The notes below the pieces were generated by a model. The model worked only from the letters and a program-made list of their open reading frames with translations, was not told the DNA's origin and ran no database searches. This document shows positions 11,333 through 21,947 of a DNA stretch of 64,000 bases, one piece after another. The position numbers and the translations under genes are program-made. This DNA is from Cryptomeria japonica. Lineage: Eukaryota > Streptophyta > Pinopsida > Cupressales > Cupressaceae. The stretch lies in NCBI RefSeq assembly GCF_030272615.1, contig NC_081407.1, forward strand, positions 269,006,575-269,070,574, written 5' to 3'. Numbering within the stretch: position 1 is the stretch's first letter; every line of letters starts with the position of its first letter.

Positions 11333-11337
11333 CACCT

Positions 11338-12180
11338 TCCTCCATACCTATACACAAGAAATATTAGAGCAATCATGGGGCTCAACATGTCACATGCTAT
11401 TTTCTCTTCTTTCCACTTACTCATCTCAAGTCTTCTCTCCTTTAGGACTCCTAACATATGAAACATTTTAAAATAGATGTTATTAATGTTTTTCCAACTT
11501 TTCTTCTTATAATATCTTTATCTCCTATCCTAAGAGATTTTTTTATAAACCTTCTCGAGGCTATCCAAATAAAACATAAGATCCCATCATAGATATTTTG
11601 GTACTCTAGATGGAGAATGAACACACATGATGTATGGATGTAAATAATTCTTCCCATTAAATCACTAGAACGAATATATCTATGACTGGAACTTGTAGAA
11701 CAATTAATACCAATTATCACTTATAGGGTATTTGCGCTTTATGATTACTATTGGCTACACTTTGCTTAAATGTTTGTTTATTTGTATGAAGGTACACTAC
11801 TATTTGAGAAATGAGTATCACTCAAGGTGGGTGTTGGGATTGTGTTCTATGTGTTGCAATCTTATGTTTGTGTTTCTTATGTTTCACTTATTATTTGTTC
11901 TTGTGCATGCATGTTTCTCCTTAATATATTTATCTTGATATGATATTTATATTTTTAATTGATCTTCTTTAAAGTATTGTATAATCTAGTTTTTGAAATA
12001 ATTTAATTGTGTATGTTAATGAATGTGTGTTGTAAACCTTGTGCTATGCATTTTTATTTTTAGTTTGGGGATATATGAGTCATATATGTTATGATTTATT
12101 TAAAACAATGAATTAATAAAAAATAATCATTGGTGTCATGAAGTAACTTACATGTAGATTGTATTTCGACATTTCTTTAC
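11338..12180. repeat. Mosaic repeat module Q, copy 2
   Basis: Diverged copy of 1890-2715 and 33231-34000, following module P in the same order as in the 32.4-34 kb copy. It is uninterrupted at the place where copy 1 carries the 2716-2942 retroposon. No supported gene. Confidence 0.7.
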
Positions 12181-12845
12181 ATATATCAATAATTGGGAAA
12201 GAATGCGACTTCCTCTATGATAAGTCAATGCCTTCCCCATATTAGCTATAAATGTGTGGGAATCATGAAAATTATAGATGAAGACTTGTTCCTATTTTGT
12301 TCTTCATGCTATTGCATTTGAAGAATACTTAAAGATGAAATAAATTCAACTAGATGATCTAATGTAATAATGTATATTATTAACGATTTATAGTTCATGA
12401 CAGTAAGTAGAATTGAAATAAGTAATTATGCTTTATAGTACCTTCTAAACATAATTAATTCAATTTTAAATATTCAATACAATGGTTTATACTACTTGTT
12501 TATTGGTGTAATATTGTTGACAAGGAGGAAAATTTAAGATGGTTCTCCGATGATGGAAAAAGAGAAGGTGAGGGGCTCTAATCTATATGGTTAAGATTTC
12601 TTTTCTAATATTTAAGATTTTCTGAAATAATGAGCTGATAAAAGGATCGGGCAGCTGAAAGGCATCTAATCGAGGGACAATTTCTACAAGTTGACTGCTT
12701 ATTGATGCACTAATGTCACCTAGACACAATTGTGGAAAATACTAGTTCTTTCTTAGGATTTTTCTTGTCATATGTATTGCAAAATAAATTAAATAGTTTA
12801 GTTCTTGTAGCATACAACAAATTAAAAAGGTGAGAAAAAACACTT
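12181..12845. repeat. Mosaic repeat module R, copy
   Basis: Matches 3040-3700 and 26090-26720, including ACCAATAATTGGG-like, GATGGAAAAAGAGAAGG and TTCTTAGGA...ATAAATTAAA words. It ends abruptly after AAAAAGGTGAGAAAAAACAC, where the other copies continue into TATGTTTT; the following gag fragment replaces that continuation. Confidence 0.7.
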
Positions 12846-12859
12846 TCTATACATTTGTA

Positions 12860-13105
12860 TTGCCTAATGTGCCTATTTATACTCCACCAGCCATGGCTAC
12901 ATCTACACAAAATATCAATCCTACACATGTTAGTCTTAGAGGAATTCCCATCACACCTCCTTCCATGAGTGTTCCATGTATCTCCCAATCATCTCCTATA
13001 CCTACTTACCACAATGTCCCACTTTCATATTCCAATGCTCCATCAATTTCCCATAATATTTCATATCCTTCATTATCCAACATGTCCAATACCAATTTCT
13101 TCCCA
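12860..13105 (+). pseudogene. Fragment of retrotransposon gag (Ser/Pro-rich N-terminal part)
   Basis: An open stretch encodes PPAMATSTQNINPTH, later PPSMSVPCISQSSPIPTYHN and LSNMSNTNFFP. This lines up in order with the Ser/Pro/Asn-rich segment of the gag protein at about 16995-17310 (MATSTQDIPP, PSMSVPITSP, QSSPMTNYHRVPP, SNTSNMNSS). Identity is partial, so it comes from a relative, not from the element 1 kb downstream. Both edges join module sequence abruptly: module R on the left and TTCTTCCCATTAAGTCA (module Q) on the right. It has no start of its own and no function. Confidence 0.6.
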
Positions 13106-14111
13106 TTAAGTCATTAGAACTGAGATTATCTTTGACTTGTTTTTTTGGATCAATTAGTGTCATTTTTTTCTAAAAGGGTTCAATGGTTTTCTTTGTGATT
13201 ATTATTGGTTTCTCTTTTCTTAAATGTTAGTTTATTTGTATGAAGGAAAAATAATATTTGTAAAATGAGTGTCTTGATATGGTATGAGACTTAGGATGGG
13301 TATTGGGATCATATTCTATGTGTTTCACTCTTGTGTTTTTTTTCTTTATGTTATACATATTGTTTGGTATTGTATAATGCATGATCATACTTAATGTATT
13401 TATGTTAATATGATATTTTATATTTTAATTGATGTATTATGTTCAGTGTTGTGTGATCTATTTTATATTGGAATGATTCTATGGTCCCAGTTTATTGTAT
13501 TGAATGTGTGTTTTAAACCTTATGTTAGGTTTTTTTGGAATATATGATTCATGTATATGTTATAGATTAGTTAACAAAATAAATTAAAAAATATCTGATA
13601 ATTGGTCTCATGATGTGTCATTATTTTGAACTATAAATGGATAATTTGTTTACCTATATCAATGGTTGGGAAGAATGTTACTTCGTCTATGGCAGGTCAA
13701 TGCCATCCCCATATTAGCTACAAATGCTTGGGAAATTATAGTGATTATAGTTGAAGAACTATTAATGTTTTCTTCTAAAGCATGATATTGTATTTATAAA
13801 CCACTTAAAGATGTAGCAAAATAAATTAGACAACTTAATTTACTCATGCATATTTATTGAAAGTTTGTAGTTCTTTTCCCCATTGTACAATTAATATAAA
13901 TAATTATACTTTATGGTACATTATATCATATATTTTTATTTGTACAAGTACTTCAAGATTATACTTTCAATTATATAATAATTTATATTACTTGCTTATT
14001 GGTGTAATATTCCTAATAATAAGAAGAAGAAAAATAGACATAACTTTTTTAGGTTCATTACATAATACATCACCAACTATTTCATGGTATAATAACAATA
14101 CTTGGAAGTAT
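13106..14111. repeat. Module Q/R-like noncoding sequence
   Basis: Diverged relative of 2370-3400, with the TTAGTTTATTTGTATGAAGG, GTGTTTTAAACCTTATG and ATGGCAGGTCAATGCC words in the shared order. No gene is supported. The TR-GAG retrotransposon is inserted at its right end. Confidence 0.6.
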
Positions 14112-14116
14112 GATAT

Positions 14117-15342
14117 TGTAGCGTCCTAAAATTGCGACACTTGCAATTTCGACCGCATTTGGGTCTTCACGATGGCGACGCAACACGCAACCTAAATGGA
14201 GACCCCGAAACCTGATTATGACACTGAAAACTGCATTTTCTTGCACCCTGGCCTGAACCTCCTTTGCACCCTGCTGTCCCGGGAGGTGGGACCAGAGCGC
14301 CCAGCGCCCTGGTCCCCCAGGACCAGGGAGCCCAGCGCCCTGGTCCCTGGGTCCTATTTTGGGCCCGGTCTCTTTTGGACTTCGGGTCTTTATGTTTGCA
14401 AATTGGAAATTAACTTTCCTGGGTTGGCCTAAGGTCGGGAAAATCAGTCTATCAGCCCTAAATGACAAGTATATAAACTACATTTCTCTCTCTCATTTGG
14501 CATGAGGAGGATATGTGTACAAAGCGTGGAAACTATACTCAAGCATTCAAGCATTCAAGCATTCAAGCATTCAAGCATTCCTTCTAAGTCTCCATTTAAG
14601 GCTAAGTGTTGCATTCAAGTCAAGGATTCAACCATTGAAGAGGAGATCACATACAACATACTACAACAACATACAACATCTATACCTTCGCACATAAGGA
14701 TACAATCCTTAGAACAAGGTATTAGTACTTGTTTTATAGTCATTTACATTTACAGCACTTGCTCATTTCTTGGTTAATTCCAAAACCGGGGTTTGACCTA
14801 AAGGCAAACCCCTAATCCCTAACCCCCCAATCGTCTTCGCTTTTCTGTGTGTAGGTTACAGGTACGCAGCTGAAATTGAAGATCTGGAATCCTTGTGCAA
14901 AGACGAACAGATCCCCCTTTGTTTCGCGGATTTTTCGGAGGACCGTGGCGCTCGAGTGCCATTGTCCCGGCAACTTTCACTCAAATTTACAGGACAGCGC
15001 CGTATCGACATTTTACTACTAATTCCAGGTCCGTAGCTTCATACTGTATTCCTATCTCAGTTTATAAGCGAATCTTTCTCACTTCCTATGCATTCCTAGC
15101 TTAATTCTTCTATGCACATTCTTTACAAAAGAGGGTAGCCTTGCTGTCATAACCCTTGAAACTCATTTAGCATCCAATCTTGCATTGCGTGGGATTGGAT
15201 CTTGTGGGTTTCAACCCCTCTTTTGAATGTAAAGTCTCTCCCCTAAGTGAAAACCATCAACCCTAGTGAATCTCCCTTCTCTCTCCTTGGAGTTGGAAGA
15301 GGGGAGAGCAACTAGGGTTCGATCACGATTTTTCGCTTTACA
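14117..15342 (+). repeat. 5' LTR of the TR-GAG element
   Basis: 1226 bp, starting TGTAGCGTCC and ending CGCTTTACA. It contains a GC-rich palindromic stretch (about 14270-14355), a TATA box near 14470, a minisatellite of ATTCAAGC units (four here, three in the 3' LTR; about 14540-14580), and a stem-loop near 14940-14970. U3 would lie upstream of the TATA box and R would begin about 30 bp after it. Confidence 0.93.
14470..14477 (+). promoter_or_regulatory. LTR TATA box
   Basis: TATATAAA in an otherwise C/G-richer context, followed by a CTCTCTCTC pyrimidine stretch about 20 bp downstream, as in plant core promoters. An identical word occurs in the 3' LTR near 21075. Confidence 0.65.
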
Positions 15343-16523
15343 TTTTGGTGAACCCGACGTGAACATCCTTTCTGATTATTCATAATTAGATCTGAAAATT
15401 GGATTCCTTGATTACATTTCCATGTTTGATCTTTTACAAAATTTTAGAGGTTAATTGCATAAAAACCCTAAATTTTCTTTTTAGTAATTAAGCTTGTGAA
15501 ATGTCTAAATGTTAATGCTTGTTTCAGATCTATCCTTCTATTACAAATTATCAATTCATATTTGTGCTTTAATTTTGAAAATTAAGTGGTTAAGTGTCAA
15601 AACCCTAATTTTTAAAACCCTCTTGATTCAACCTTTGTCCGACAATTTCATTGATCAAAACATTTCCAAATCAGCTGTAACTTTGGATTCCGCAATAAAA
15701 TCACAATATCTTTCATCCCTGAAAATTTGGAAAAAAGTTGCGAGGACTGTGTGCACTCCGAGCGCCATCGTCCCCGACATTTTTTTTGAAATTTCGGGAG
15801 CTAGATCTTATTGTATTTTCCTGCTAAAATCCAAAATTTTGGCTGATTTTATAAAATCTAACACTTTCAAAATTACAGTCAAAGTTGGTCTTGTGATTGC
15901 TTGGATTAAGGCTTCTAAACATTCAAAAATTGTCGAAACTGAAATTCATGTCAAAATTGTGTTTCTTACTATCTTAAATCTGAAAAGTGTGTTGGCATTC
16001 ATTCGAAATTTCAGTGATTTATTCAAATTCTTGCAATTTGTGACTTTTGAAATTAGGTGCTTAATTACAACAACTTTGATTTCCGCTTTCAAAATTGAAT
16101 TTTGCGTGAAATTGAGTCAATTTTTAAATTTCAAAATTTGCTTTGCTCTTGACATTCCCTCTAAAATCATAAAATTCAAAATTTCAGTTTCCCTCTCTTT
16201 TTCAAAATTCAAATTTTGCATTTTTCGACAATCTTGGTAGGGTTCAATTTCGAGATTGCAACTTTAATTTGGCCTATCTACAGATCGTAAAACCACTCAA
16301 TTTTTTCAGATTAGCTCCAAAATCATCATAACTTTCATCCCTGCAAATTTCGAAAAAAGTTGCTGGGACCGTGTGCACTCCGAAGCATCACGGTCCCTGA
16401 CATTTTTTCTGAAATTTCGGGAGATTGTCGTGATTGCATTTAACAGCTTAAATCAAGAAGATTGGCTGATTTTACTGAAAATTGCTACCTCTAAAATCAA
16501 AATTTTCTCTCCCTCTCTAGTGC
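15343..16523 (+). other. Leader region with two copies of a structured ~110-bp motif
   Basis: AT-rich, noncoding leader between LTR and gag. A motif of about 110 bp occurs twice (about 15690-15805 and 16315-16425). It runs from TTTCATCCCTG through GAAAAAAGTTGC and GTGTGCACTCCGA to GACATTTTTT and GAAATTTCGGGAG. In the second copy GGGACCGTG (16365-16373) pairs perfectly with CACGGTCCC (16389-16397), and the self-complementary GTGCAC (16373-16378) sits at the base of the 15-base loop. An open frame at 15509-16240 is Phe/Ile/Lys-rich with no recognised domain and is probably an AT-composition artefact. Confidence 0.6.
15346..15363 (+). other. Candidate primer binding site of the TR-GAG element
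   Basis: TGGTGAACCCGACGTGAA begins three bases after the CA end of the 5' LTR. The TGG start fits a tRNA CCA end, and the pairing would imply a tRNA whose acceptor stem reads GAACCCG; I cannot match this to a specific tRNA from memory. Confidence 0.6.
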
Positions 16524-19500
16524 ATGAGTTTTACAACAATAAGCCCTACTTACACTATTCCCGTTAGACGAAGCCGTAGAGTTAAGTCTTTCCGAGGTTT
16601 AATTACCGAGGAGATGGAACCTAATTTGAATAGCCTTTTTAACGAGGACATGGGTAATTCCTCTAATCCTCCTAATGATGAAGAAGCTCTCCATGAGGTT
16701 TCTGAAGAACAACTTTCGAAATTAGATAACCGATTTGACGATTTTCGACAATGGATGTCTCAAGAATACCCTGATAGTCAAGCTCTTCCTTTAATTGAGG
16801 GTCTAAAACGTATGCTTCAAAGTGATAAGAATGGAATTGATATTTTGCGTGGTATTGCACACATTGTGGATTCGAATGTGATGCCTATGAAGAGTTGTGC
16901 TGAAAATTTGGGTTATACACAACCTCCTACTCAAGTCAATCATTCTATTCCTTTGACGACTTCTATTGCTAGCATACCTACCTTTACATCAAACATAATG
17001 GCTACTTCTACACAAGACATTCCTCCTATGATCACCAGTCATGGGGGCAATCCTTCCTCTTCAATTAACCCTCTTCCTTCATTTAATCTGACTTCTTCAT
17101 TCATTCCTTCAATGAGTGTTCCTATTACATCTCCACAAATGAACATGATGCAAGGGGGCAATTCATTCAATCATTCCATTCCTCCTTGTAGTGTTCCTCC
17201 TGTCCAATCATCTCCTATGACTAATTATCATAGAGTCCCACCACCTTACTCTTTACCTTCTTTCAATAACATAACACCTCCATCTCAATCTAACACATCT
17301 AATATGAACTCTTCGACTGAAGCGACCATTAACAATCTTGCACAAACTGTCTCTTCTTTACAGCAACAAATTGCCTCTATAAATCAATCTAAGTTTAGTG
17401 TGCCCACATTTGATGTCGCGAGCCCACTTTCTCTTGACATTGTTCGAGCTATTCCCCCTAAACATGTTGAAATTCCGCATTTGGAGCTTTATAATGGTAA
17501 GGGTGATCCTCTAACACATGTTAAGACTTTTCAAACAATCTGTACTGATTTTTCTTATGACCAAAGGTTGCTTGCAAAATTGTTTACTAGAACATTAAGA
17601 GACAAAGCCCTACAATGGTATTGCTCGTTGCCTTCTTATTCTATTACTTCTTTCGAACAACTTGCAAATGCTTTCATTCAACAATTTCAAAACAATATAA
17701 GTCCTAAAGTTACTTTGATTGATTTAATGCATTGTAAACAAGGTGTTAAAGAAAAAGTGACTGATTTCATTGGTAGATATAAGCATTTGTATGCTCAAAT
17801 TTCTTTTCCAGTTCCTGACAATGATATTCAAAGAATCTTTATTTCTAATTTACAAAAAGATATTCGAGACAAACTTCTGTTTTCTGAGTTTACTTCTTTC
17901 CAACAGTTGTGTGCAACTCTTCACAATTATCAACTGACTGTGAGTCAAATGGAACAATCACATCCTATGGCTCCGAGTGATAAGGGTGATAGCAGTCAAC
18001 AACCATTTGGGAAGTTTAAACCGAACAGAGATTCCATCAAATTCAATGAAAACATCATCAACAACAATGTGAATGCAGCATCAGGTGTGCCTCCTATTTC
18101 TAAATTTTTCAAGAAAGAAAGAAAGTATACTCCTCTGAATGAATCATTGCATAGTATTATGAATAAGTTATTGGAACAAAATGTGCTTACTCTTCCTCCT
18201 ATAAGGCAAATTGATCCTGCAAAGATTACTTCACCTTATTTTGATAACAAAGCGTTTTGTCAATTTCATCGTCAGCCTGGGCATGATACTGAAAAATGTT
18301 TTTCTTTAAAGGGTAAAATTCAAGATTTGATTGATAATAATACTATTTCTGTTTCTGGAGTGAATGATAAAGGCAATACATCTGTAGCTCCTCCTAATCA
18401 AAATCTTCAAATTTTCACTGATCCATTACCTTCTCATACCTCTAATGCGATTGAGACTAATGATTCCTCTCTTTCATCTGATGGTCTTGTGTCTATGACT
18501 CCAAATGTGATTAACTTTGTAGAGCAGCAAGAAAACCCTAAAGAACCTTCCATCACATTTGATTCCAATGAAACCATTAGGGCACCTGATGGTCCTTTAT
18601 ATATAGTTGCAAAAGTCAAGAATACACCTTGCTGTGGAGTGCTTATTGATCCTTCGTGCATGGTTAATGTTATTACTGAAGAATTTCTTTTTACTTTGCA
18701 ATTGAATCAAGTGATATATGACAAAAAAGATGTGATTGTGAAACTATTTGATGCATTTTCTTCTCCTGCAATTGGTTCTATTACATTGCCTATTGAGGTC
18801 CATAACCAATCCCTTGATGTGAACTTTGCTATTATTCCATCTTCCGAACAATTTCGTGTGAAGCTTGGCTATCCTTGGCTATCTTCCATGAAAGCTATTG
18901 CTTCTCCTATCCATAAGTGTTTGAAATTTCCCCATAATGGTGAAGTTGTTACTGTCAATCATAGTCTCTTTAAACCAGCTGAAAGAACTTCTAGCATTCC
19001 TATTGATTACTTTTGGCCTAAACAATTCCAGTCTCTTCCTCCGCGAAGTGATCATCTTTTTAAATCTTATCAAAAGTGGAAAACAGATATGATCCCATCT
19101 CTAAGTGAACCTAGAACACCCAAACTTGACATTCCTATCATTCTTGAGAAGGAAGTTCTTCCTTTGAAAGATAAAACTAATGTCTTTCCTCAAGAAGATT
19201 CCCAACCCGTTCCCATGGATGTGACTATGTCTATATCTAATAAACTTCCTAAGAGTAGACCTATACCTCCTCGTCATGATGGACTCGGTCTCCTTCCTAA
19301 ACCAAATATTCCTCCCTTATATGGAGCAGTTCCTCCTCCTTCTTTTTATAGAGAGAAGAGACCTTCTTCTTCTCCTATTATCCAGCCTAAGAGACCACAA
19401 CCTAAACACCCAAGTGATAAGGATGAGAACATTCCTCCTCCTCAATCTTCTTCACTTCCTACTAAGACTAGATGAAATCGTTCTGCACGTGAACGCCGAC

Positions 19501-19949
19501 GAAAGCGTCGTCTTAGAGCTCAAGCAGTTGCTTCGCAAACTTTGCAATCTCCAAAAACACCTTCAACAATCATTATTCCATTTTCTCCAAAATCTCCAAA
19601 ACATAAGATGCATGATGGTCTTGATCCTGTGCGAATTAAAGACCCTATTTTTATAAATCTTGATGATGCTATAGATGAAAATGTTATTCATGATGAAAAT
19701 GTTGCTTCTCTTGCTTCTGATAGTGAATATGAACTTGTTGATATTGATAACCATTTATCTAACGAATTTTCTAAAGCACTTATCCTAGCTCCTAGACAAG
19801 AACAACGTGGCTTGGAACATGAACATAGCCCTTGTTTGGATCTTGTGATAGCTCCATCTGCTGTGTTGGATGTTCCTCCTCTAGCGTGTTCCCTGCCTTC
19901 CCGAAATATTGATCAGCAAGATCGGGGGGTAGATGACGTGCTAGACTAG
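16524..19949 (+). pseudogene. gag with protease-like domain, one premature stop
   Basis: Encodes the only protein of the element, with 983 codons before a TGA at 19473-19475. The same frame continues open to 19949, so the ancestral product was about 1140 residues. Residues 1-270 are acidic then Ser/Pro/Asn-rich. A retrotrans_gag domain follows (about 305-480) with HLELYNGKGDPLTHVKTFQ, ALQWYCSLP and LMHCKQGVKEKVTDFIGRY. A variant knuckle FCQFHRQPGHDTEKC lies near 580. A retropepsin-like fold near 690-820 has VLIDPSCMVNVI in place of D-T/S-G, then LGYPWLSSM, so catalysis is doubtful. After the stop comes a basic NRSARERRRKRRLRAQ run and an acidic tail. CGA to TGA (CpG decay) is the likely origin of the stop. 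Two Met codons (16524 and about 16614) could start the frame. Confidence 0.85.
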
Positions 19950-20694
19950 TTACATTAGCATAGCAGATTCTCTCCTCCTCTCTTGTGTTACTTCTTCTAT
20001 ATGTTACTCTCATTCTTCTATTTGTTGTCCTGGGTGTTGCCTACTTGAGGACGATGCAAAGTATTGAGATCTCTCGATCTCTCTCATGTTGACTCAAAAG
20101 ACACATGTGTTCCCTTCTTCTAGGTGACCTTCCTTGATTGGGGAATGAAGAACAATTATGCATACATACATATGATATATATACATGAATTATCATACAG
20201 CATACTAACCCCGAGGAAAGCGAAGTCACCTTGTGCTTTGTGTTTTGTGTCTATTATCCTTGGGTTTATCTCACACTTGGGGGCTAAATCCTTGTGATAA
20301 CGTGCTCCTTTCCCTTCTCATTTTCTTATATGTATCACTACCTTAAAGCAATCACCCCCGGTGAGGCGTGTGCGATCGCTTTAACGTAGGGGGGCATACA
20401 TCCCGTTCATATCTTTTCAAGATGCTTGAAAATTTCTTGACAAATTTAGCTTTGCCTTGAAAATTTTCGGTATTTCTCTTGCATGACTCATAGTGAGGGA
20501 ACCTTACTACTGACAGTCATGGTTCTCCCTCGTGATCTTCCCTTTTACTTTGTCAATCGAAGTCGTAAGATCCTTAGTCCACTGGGGGCTTGGTGTGTCT
20601 TGCCTCTTTGACGTGGTGAAAGTCTTTCAATGTTGTTTCCTTGTACTTTACCGGAAGTATGAGCATACATACTCCCGCTAAAGTGGGGGCTAAA
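19950..20694 (+). other. 3' noncoding interior with repeated G-rich purine tracts
   Basis: No gene. Four GGGGGC-type words occur: near 20280 (TTGGGGGCTAAAT), 20385 (AGGGGGGCATA), 20580 (CTGGGGGCTTGG) and 20684 (GTGGGGGCTAAAT). The last abuts the 3' LTR and is the functional polypurine tract; the first shares GGGGGCTAAAT with it exactly. Confidence 0.65.
20679..20694 (+). other. Polypurine tract
   Basis: TAAAGTGGGGGCTAAA immediately before the TG of the 3' LTR, the expected place for plus-strand priming. Confidence 0.8.
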
Positions 20695-21942
20695 TGTAGC
20701 GTCCTAAAATTGCGACACTTGCAATTTCGACCGCATTTGGGTCTTCACGATGGCGACGCAACACGCAACCTGAATGGAGACCTTGAAACCTGATTATGAC
20801 ACTAAAAACTGCATTTTCTTGCACCCTGGCCTGAACCTCCTTTGCACCCTGCTGTCCCGGGAGGTGGGACCAGCGTGCCTAGCGCCCTGGTCCTTCAGGA
20901 CCAGGGCGCCGCCCTGGTCCCCCAGGACCATGGCGCCCAGCGCCCTGGTCCCTGGGTCCTATTTTGGGCCCAGTCTCTTTTGGACTTCGGGTCTTTATGT
21001 TTGCAAATTGGAAATTAACTTTCCCGGGTCGGCCTAAGGTCAGGAAAATCAGTCTATCAGCCCTAAATGACAAGTATATAAACTACATTTCTCTCTCTCA
21101 TTTGGCATGAGGAGGATATGTGTACAAAGTGTGGAAACTATACTCAAGCATTCAAGCATTCAAGCATTCAAGCATTCCTTCTAAGTCTCCATTCAAGGCT
21201 AAGTGTTGCATTCAAGTCAAGGATTCAACCATTGAAGAGGAGATCACATACAACATACTACAACAACATACAACATCTATACCTTCGCACATAAGGATAC
21301 AAACATCCTTAGAACAAGGTATTAGTACTTGTTTTACAGTCATTTACATTTACAGCACTTGCTCATTTCTTGGTTAATTCCAAAACTGGGGTTTGACCTA
21401 AAGGCAAACCCCTAATCCCTAACCCCCCAATCGTCTTCGCTTTTCTGTGTGTAGGTTGCAGGTACGCGGCTGAAATTGAAGATCTGGAATCCTTGTGCAG
21501 AGACGAACAGATCCCCCTTCATTTTGCGGATTTTTCGGAGGACCGTGGCGCTCGAGCGCCATCGTCCCGGCAACTTTCGCTCAAATTTACAGGACAGCGC
21601 CGTATCGACATTTTACTGCTAATTCCAGGTCCGCAACTTCATACTGTATTCCTATCTCAGTTTATAAGCGAATCTTTCTCACTTCCTATGCATTCCTAGC
21701 TTAATTCTTCTATGCACATTCTTTACAAAAGAGGGTAGCCTTGCTGTCATAACCCTTGAAACTCATTTAGCATCCAATCTTGCATTGCGTGGGATTGGAT
21801 CTTGTGGGTTTCAACCCCTCTTTTGAATGTAAAGTCTCTCCCCTAAGTGAAAACCATCAACCCTAGTGAATCTCCCTTCTCTCTCCTTGGAGTTGGAAGA
21901 GGGGAGAGCAACTAGGGTTCGATCGCGATTTTCCGCTTTACA
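20695..21942 (+). repeat. 3' LTR of the TR-GAG element
   Basis: 1248 bp. It is longer than the 5' LTR because the GC-rich palindromic block (about 20870-20960) has an extra unit; this outweighs one fewer ATTCAAGC unit. It contains the perfect palindrome TGGCGCTCGAGCGCCA at 21546-21561, which the 5' LTR carries with mismatches. Confidence 0.93.
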
Positions 21943-21947
21943 GATAT

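Larger units (their letters stand above)
14117..21942 (+). mobile_element. Complete non-autonomous LTR retrotransposon, TR-GAG type (Ty3/gypsy-derived)
   Basis: Two LTRs (14117-15342 and 20695-21942) with TG...CA ends enclose a 5.35-kb interior, and GATAT duplications flank the whole (14112-14116, 21943-21947). The interior has a candidate primer site at the LTR edge, a 1.2-kb leader, one long gag/protease-like frame, and a polypurine tract against the 3' LTR. There is no reverse transcriptase, RNase H or integrase, and no room for them, so it must have moved with enzymes from another element. By-eye comparison of the LTRs finds roughly 25-30 substitutions, mostly transitions, plus three indels. 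That implies a moderately recent insertion. Gag style and the GGGGGC-type purine tracts resemble the Tat/Ogre side of Ty3/gypsy; that placement is inference. Confidence 0.93.

Noticed and set aside
15509-16240. 243-codon frame in the TR-GAG leader as a second protein
   Set aside because: Composition is Phe/Ile/Lys-rich as expected for AT-rich DNA, no domain is visible, and it overlaps the duplicated structural motif.
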